This document shows positions 33,160 to 36,242 of a DNA stretch of 36,242 nucleotides, in pieces; position 1 is the first letter of the stretch; each line of letters opens with the position of its first letter. The DNA is from JAUVKA01 sp964465145 (lineage in GTDB: Bacteria > Bacteroidota > Bacteroidia > Bacteroidales > UBA12481), in contig CAYXJR010000048.1 in assembly GCA_964465145.1 (NCBI GenBank), forward strand, positions 1 to 36,242. Direction: 5' to 3'. The notes beneath the pieces are model-generated. The model did no database searches. It saw only the letters and a program-made list of their open reading frames with translations, and was not told the DNA's origin. Both the position numbers and the translations under genes were made by a program.

Positions 33160-34600
33160 ATGATGAGTAATAAAATTACTTTACGCGTTTTTATCCTTTT
33201 CTTTCTTATCCTGAATTACATCAATTATTCACCAGTACAGGGTCAGAATGGTCTTCACGGTTATATCGGCAGTTATCCCTCACAGGCCCCTTCCCGATAT
33301 GGCGAAGGATTTGGGTTTTATTCGGCTATCTGGCCGCTGATAAGTACACCTGTTGCTAATTTCCAGATAGGTTTGCCATCAACATGGATTATTCCTGATA
33401 ATTCAGACAATACAACAATTCCCCTTTGTCCGGTTGGAACCATAGCGAGAGATCATTGGCCTGAAAGGGGTCCAACCTATAGCAGTGTATTTCAGACAGT
33501 GGAAGGAGGGCCGGGATACTGGGCGGGAAATAAATTTCATTACGGCCCGCCTAAATTCAAGATGAATTCGACACCAAATTGCTATTCCCAGGAAATTTCC
33601 ACTCCTCAATCACAAACCTTTCCGGCGGTACAATGGAGATCAACACAGTACCGAAAAAAAGTGCGCTTGATTCCAACCAGAACCGCTATTACAAAATTCC
33701 CAGATTGCAATTTCCGGTCGACAGTCTGAATAGAACCATCCTGTCTAAAGACGTTACATTCTACAGCAAGGAAGCTCTCTATGATAAAGTACTCGATTGG
33801 AGAAATGGAGGTTCGGTTCCTTCAGGATCCTTCAGTACAAGGGGATCTTATAAGCCTGCTATGCACACATATTCAGTTAATTATGATCAGGATGGCAAAA
33901 CCATTGTGGGAATAAACTCGCTTGCCAGCCCGGCTATTTTCCATGGCAATGATTTTGGCCTGAAATGGACAGGCAATGTGACGAATGGTATGGGAAGTTT
34001 TCCAGAGTATTTCAAAGACTCTGCAGATTTCAGAGTTGCTATTCCTGATTCAATGGTGCCAGCTTCCACCGGCTTGCTTGATGCTCAGTTTAACGCACCA
34101 TCAGAGAATCCCTCACCATATCGTGCCGAATTAAAGGGCGCATGGAGAAACCNNNNNNNNNNNNNNNNNNNNNNNNNNNNNNNNNNNNNNNNNNNNNNNN
34201 NNNNNNNNNNNNNNNNNNNNNNNNNNNNNNNNNNNNNNNNNNNNNNNNNNNNCTTTTTGTAACTCCTCCTCCCGAATATTCCATTGGATATGTTCCGATT
34301 GTTGTGGGACAGGAAAAATCAGAAGTGAATCAGGTGGTAAATTGGCCGGAACAAAGTTTTCCAAAGATTGAAGTCTATCCAAATCCTGCATCCTATCTGT
34401 TAAATATCCGGTTGCAGGCAGATCCCAACAAAAATTCCAGGCTGCAACTGATGGATATGAATGGGAAAATACTTCAAACGGTCAATCTAAACAAAAGGAG
34501 TCAAGTGCTGGATATCAGCATGTTAACGAATGGTATTTACATTCTGAATTATACCGACGGAATACATTACAAAAAGATCAAGTTTATTAAGATCCAATGA
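33160..34600 (+). pseudogene. Large secreted T9SS-cargo protein, frameshifted and interrupted by a scaffold gap
   Basis: Starts MMSNKITLRVFILFF, a good signal peptide ending near SPVQGQ. The frame reads a secreted-protein N-terminus (GYIGSYPSQAPSRYGEGFGF, then TPVANFQIGLPSTWII). Near 33565-33570 the sensible sequence moves to the third frame (DTKLLFPGNFHSSITNLSGG), which one extra T would restore (FKMN then FDTKLL). It continues to the 100-N gap at 34153. After the gap, another stretch ends in a T9SS C-terminal domain (VYPNPASYLLNIRL ... IYILNYTDGIHYKKIKFIKI). I assume both sides are one gene; the gap size is unknown. The central part matches no family I recognise. The frameshift may be a sequencing error. 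Confidence 0.65.
34153..34252. other. Assembly gap (100 N)
   Basis: Exactly 100 undetermined bases, the usual placeholder for a scaffold join of unknown length. Sequence on either side should not be assumed adjacent without confirmation. Confidence 0.98.
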
Positions 34601-34629
34601 GGCAGCAGAATCGGGCACGATGGCCGGAA

Positions 34630-35478
34630 TCATTCAGCACCCAGTTTTTTCAGATATTCAAAACTCTTCAAAACAGCTTCCTCCCCGGCAATTTCGAGGG
34701 TCGAGTAGCCATCGAAGCCGGATTTTTCCAGGGCCCGGTAAATGGCTTCAATGCCGATGACACCGTCGCCAAGGGCAGTGAGCGACATTCCGCACCCAAA
34801 CTGGGTTCCCCGTTTTTCGATCATTTTGGCAGGGAGGTCTTTCCAGTGTACATGCTCGATCTTCGATCCGAATTTCCCGATCATTTCCAGCGGGTCGCCG
34901 CCCCCCAGCCAAAGATTGCCGGTATCGAGGTTGATGCCCAGGGCCCGGGAATTGCACTTGTCGAGCAGCCGGCCCATAAGTTCCACGGAATCCGAAATGT
35001 GCCCGTGGGGTTCTATCAGAATCTTTACTCCGTAATCTTCGGCAAACCTCAACGGTTCATACAATTTCTCGGCTATCGAAAAAATGGCTTCTTCGATGGT
35101 CAGGCTTTTTCCGAAAGGCGTTCTGGGGTCCCCTTCGGCAGTGATCACGTGCTTCACCCCGATAGCACCGGCCAATTTTACCGCCTTGATGATCTGGGCG
35201 GTGCCGTAACGCGAAGGTGACGTTGGATCGAGCAGGTTTGCGTGGGCGCAAACACTGGAAAGTTCCAGGCCGCGGCTTTCAAACAAGCGCTTGATATCGA
35301 ACGGGTTTGCATCCAGACTGGCCAGAGCGGTGAAGCCGTATTCGACACCCAGACAAGCGCCATCAGAGTTGTCGGTGAGGTCGGCGCAGCTAAAGCCCCA
35401 CTCCTTGATCTGGTCCAGCTGTGCTTCGAGCAAGGTGAACGGGTTGACCAAGGCAAAACATCCAACTTTTATTGACAT
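34630..35478 (-). CDS. Sugar phosphate isomerase/epimerase (xylose-isomerase-like TIM barrel)
   Basis: 282 residues, full length, starting MSIKVGCFALVNPFTLLEAQ. AP endonuclease 2/xylose-isomerase-like fold. The four expected metal ligands are visible: Glu in KILIEPHGH, Asp in GINLDTGN, His in HVHWKDL and Glu in STLEIAGE. These enzymes epimerise or isomerise ketoses, inositols or hexuronates; the substrate cannot be named here. The gene is GC-richer than the pectin genes (about 60% in the stretch counted), a bias it shares with the penicillin-binding protein gene. It is convergent with the gapped T9SS gene. A role in uronate metabolism is possible but not shown by context. Confidence 0.88.
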   Translation of the reverse strand: MSIKVGCFALVNPFTLLEAQLDQIKEWGFSCADLTDNSDGACLGVEYGFTALASLDANPFDIKRLFESRGLELSSVCAHANLLDPTSPSRYGTAQIIKAVKLAGAIGVKHVITAEGDPRTPFGKSLTIEEAIFSIAEKLYEPLRFAEDYGVKILIEPHGHISDSVELMGRLLDKCNSRALGINLDTGNLWLGGGDPLEMIGKFGSKIEHVHWKDLPAKMIEKRGTQFGCGMSLTALGDGVIGIEAIYRALEKSGFDGYSTLEIAGEEAVLKSFEYLKKLGAE

Positions 35479-35527
35479 GGTTTTTGGACTATGAGTTTAT
35501 AGCCTAAATTTAGTTAAAAATCACCAT

Positions 35528-35790
35528 TTATGTAGCAAACAATGTTAACAGAATTGTACTCCTTTTTGGGATGTCATCACTTGTAATATATGGCTGGTTA
35601 GTGCGACAAAACCGATCCTCCTCTTGAACGGAAATTGTCTTATGATAGGACGCGGTTCCTGAAAAATATTTAATCCCCTCATTATCAGATTCTATCCAGG
35701 GAATAAGTTTATCACAGCTTGCCTCCGCTGGAGCTCCCCAGCCTTCAGGGAATGTAACTCTCAAGCTTCCAGTAATATTCGTACTTTTTT
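35528..35790 (-). pseudogene. Fragment of a probable alpha-L-rhamnosidase (GH106-like) C-terminal domain
   Basis: On the minus strand from about 35790 the frame reads ITGSLRVTFPEGWGAPAEAS, then IPWIESDNEGIKYFSGTASY and HKTISVQEED. This motif, with FPEGWGAP and GIKYFSGTA.Y.KT, is characteristic of the galactose-binding-like sandwich near the C-terminus of GH106 and related GH2-like enzymes. After VQEED the sequence becomes unrelated and stops at 35528. The frame has no proper start, and nothing upstream extends it. It therefore looks like a ~50-codon relic of a gene of about 900-1100 codons. GH106 enzymes act on rhamnogalacturonan, fitting a pectin context. Family call moderate. Confidence 0.5.
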
Positions 35791-36242
35791 TGGCACATTT
35801 CTACCCTAAACAGACAGTGTTCCCTGATACTCACCAACGGGAAATGAAATTGCCCATTCCATGCAAATAACAACATTAATCAACAAAGATTTCCATAATT
35901 GTCGATTTCAGCCTTTTAATTTCTGCTAGTGTCAATTGTCCTAAGGGCTTTATAACTCTTTGCCTGTCTATTGTCCGTATCTGATCCCTTTTGAATTTCC
36001 AATTTTAATAACCGAAACTTCCATGTCTGTAAAATTACTTATCGTAATTACAAAGTTATTACATTTCATGAAATTTCAATATTGATTTCTTTAATATAGA
36101 TGTTCTTTATTGAGGAAAATGGAAAATATTCGATAATAAACCACAGCAAATCAGGCCAAATCAAAATTTATTACACTAATTATCGTTAATTTTCATGTGT
36201 ATATAATTTTGTAAACTATTGAAATTCAGTAAAATAAAAAAA
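35791..36242. other. AT-rich end of window, no feature seen
   Basis: About 450 bp of AT-rich sequence with stops in all frames. I see no gene, RNA, repeat array or clear promoter. If it lies upstream of a gene beyond the window edge, that cannot be judged here. Confidence 0.5.

Noticed and set aside
34597..35220. 207-codon plus-strand ORF over the isomerase gene
   Set aside because: It is the antisense shadow of the minus-strand isomerase, which has clear metal-ligand motifs.
34630..35478. Recent horizontal transfer of the isomerase because of high GC
   Set aside because: The penicillin-binding protein gene shows a similar rise, so this more likely reflects core-gene composition.
1..36242. 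CRISPR arrays, tRNA, rRNA, toxin-antitoxin or phage-defence genes
   Set aside because: Nothing matching was seen; the only tandem arrays are 7-bp heptads without spacers.

Overview
The window looks like a chromosomal segment of a Bacteroidota bacterium, probably Bacteroidales/Marinilabiliales-like rather than Bacteroides itself. Signs of this are a SusC/SusD pair, a hybrid two-component regulator (HTCS), several lipoproteins, at least four proteins with a type IX secretion (T9SS) C-terminal sorting domain, and TAnnTTTG-like promoter boxes. A run of exactly 100 Ns (34153-34252) shows it is a draft scaffold, possibly from a metagenome.

Layout. 1-2700: a heptanucleotide repeat tract, a PKD-domain lipoprotein (-), an intergenic region with a dispersed repeat, and a Mut7-C/PIN protein (+). 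2855-23380 (+): a pectin utilisation locus: HTCS regulator, a tiny membrane ORF, SusC, SusD, a DUF4957/DUF5123-like surface lipoprotein, a PL1 pectate lyase, a rhamnogalacturonan acetylesterase (CE12) and a pectinesterase (CE8) that both lack their middle, a GH28 polygalacturonase, a large CE8-PL1 fusion with a T9SS tail, and a broken second PL1. 23439-29151 (-), convergent and separated by a terminator hairpin: a secreted T9SS paralogue of the DUF4957-like lipoprotein, DUF4861, GH105, KduD and KduI. 29250-36242: a chimeric gene remnant, a class A penicillin-binding protein, a broken thioredoxin-like gene, a second copy of the dispersed repeat, a frameshifted and gapped T9SS-cargo gene, a sugar-phosphate isomerase/epimerase (-), and a probable rhamnosidase fragment (-).

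How it works together (inference from families). Secreted CE8/PL1 and GH28 enzymes demethylate and cut homogalacturonan. SusCD and the DUF4957-like proteins bind and import the oligomers. GH105 releases the unsaturated uronate. KduI and KduD convert it toward 2-keto-3-deoxygluconate. The HTCS probably senses a pectin oligomer and acts at a cluster of GGGAA sites upstream of susC.

What stands out. (1) Seven genes are internally deleted, frameshifted or fragmentary among intact neighbours; this is either real locus decay or an assembly artefact. (2) The same beta-helix family is used once as a lipoprotein and once as T9SS cargo. (3) The intact CE8 domain carries Asn at the usual catalytic acid/base Asp. 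(4) GGGAA half-sites recur every 20-21 bp upstream of susC. (5) An intergenic repeat occurs twice, each time beside TTCCCTG heptads. I found no CRISPR array, tRNA, rRNA or insertion sequence.
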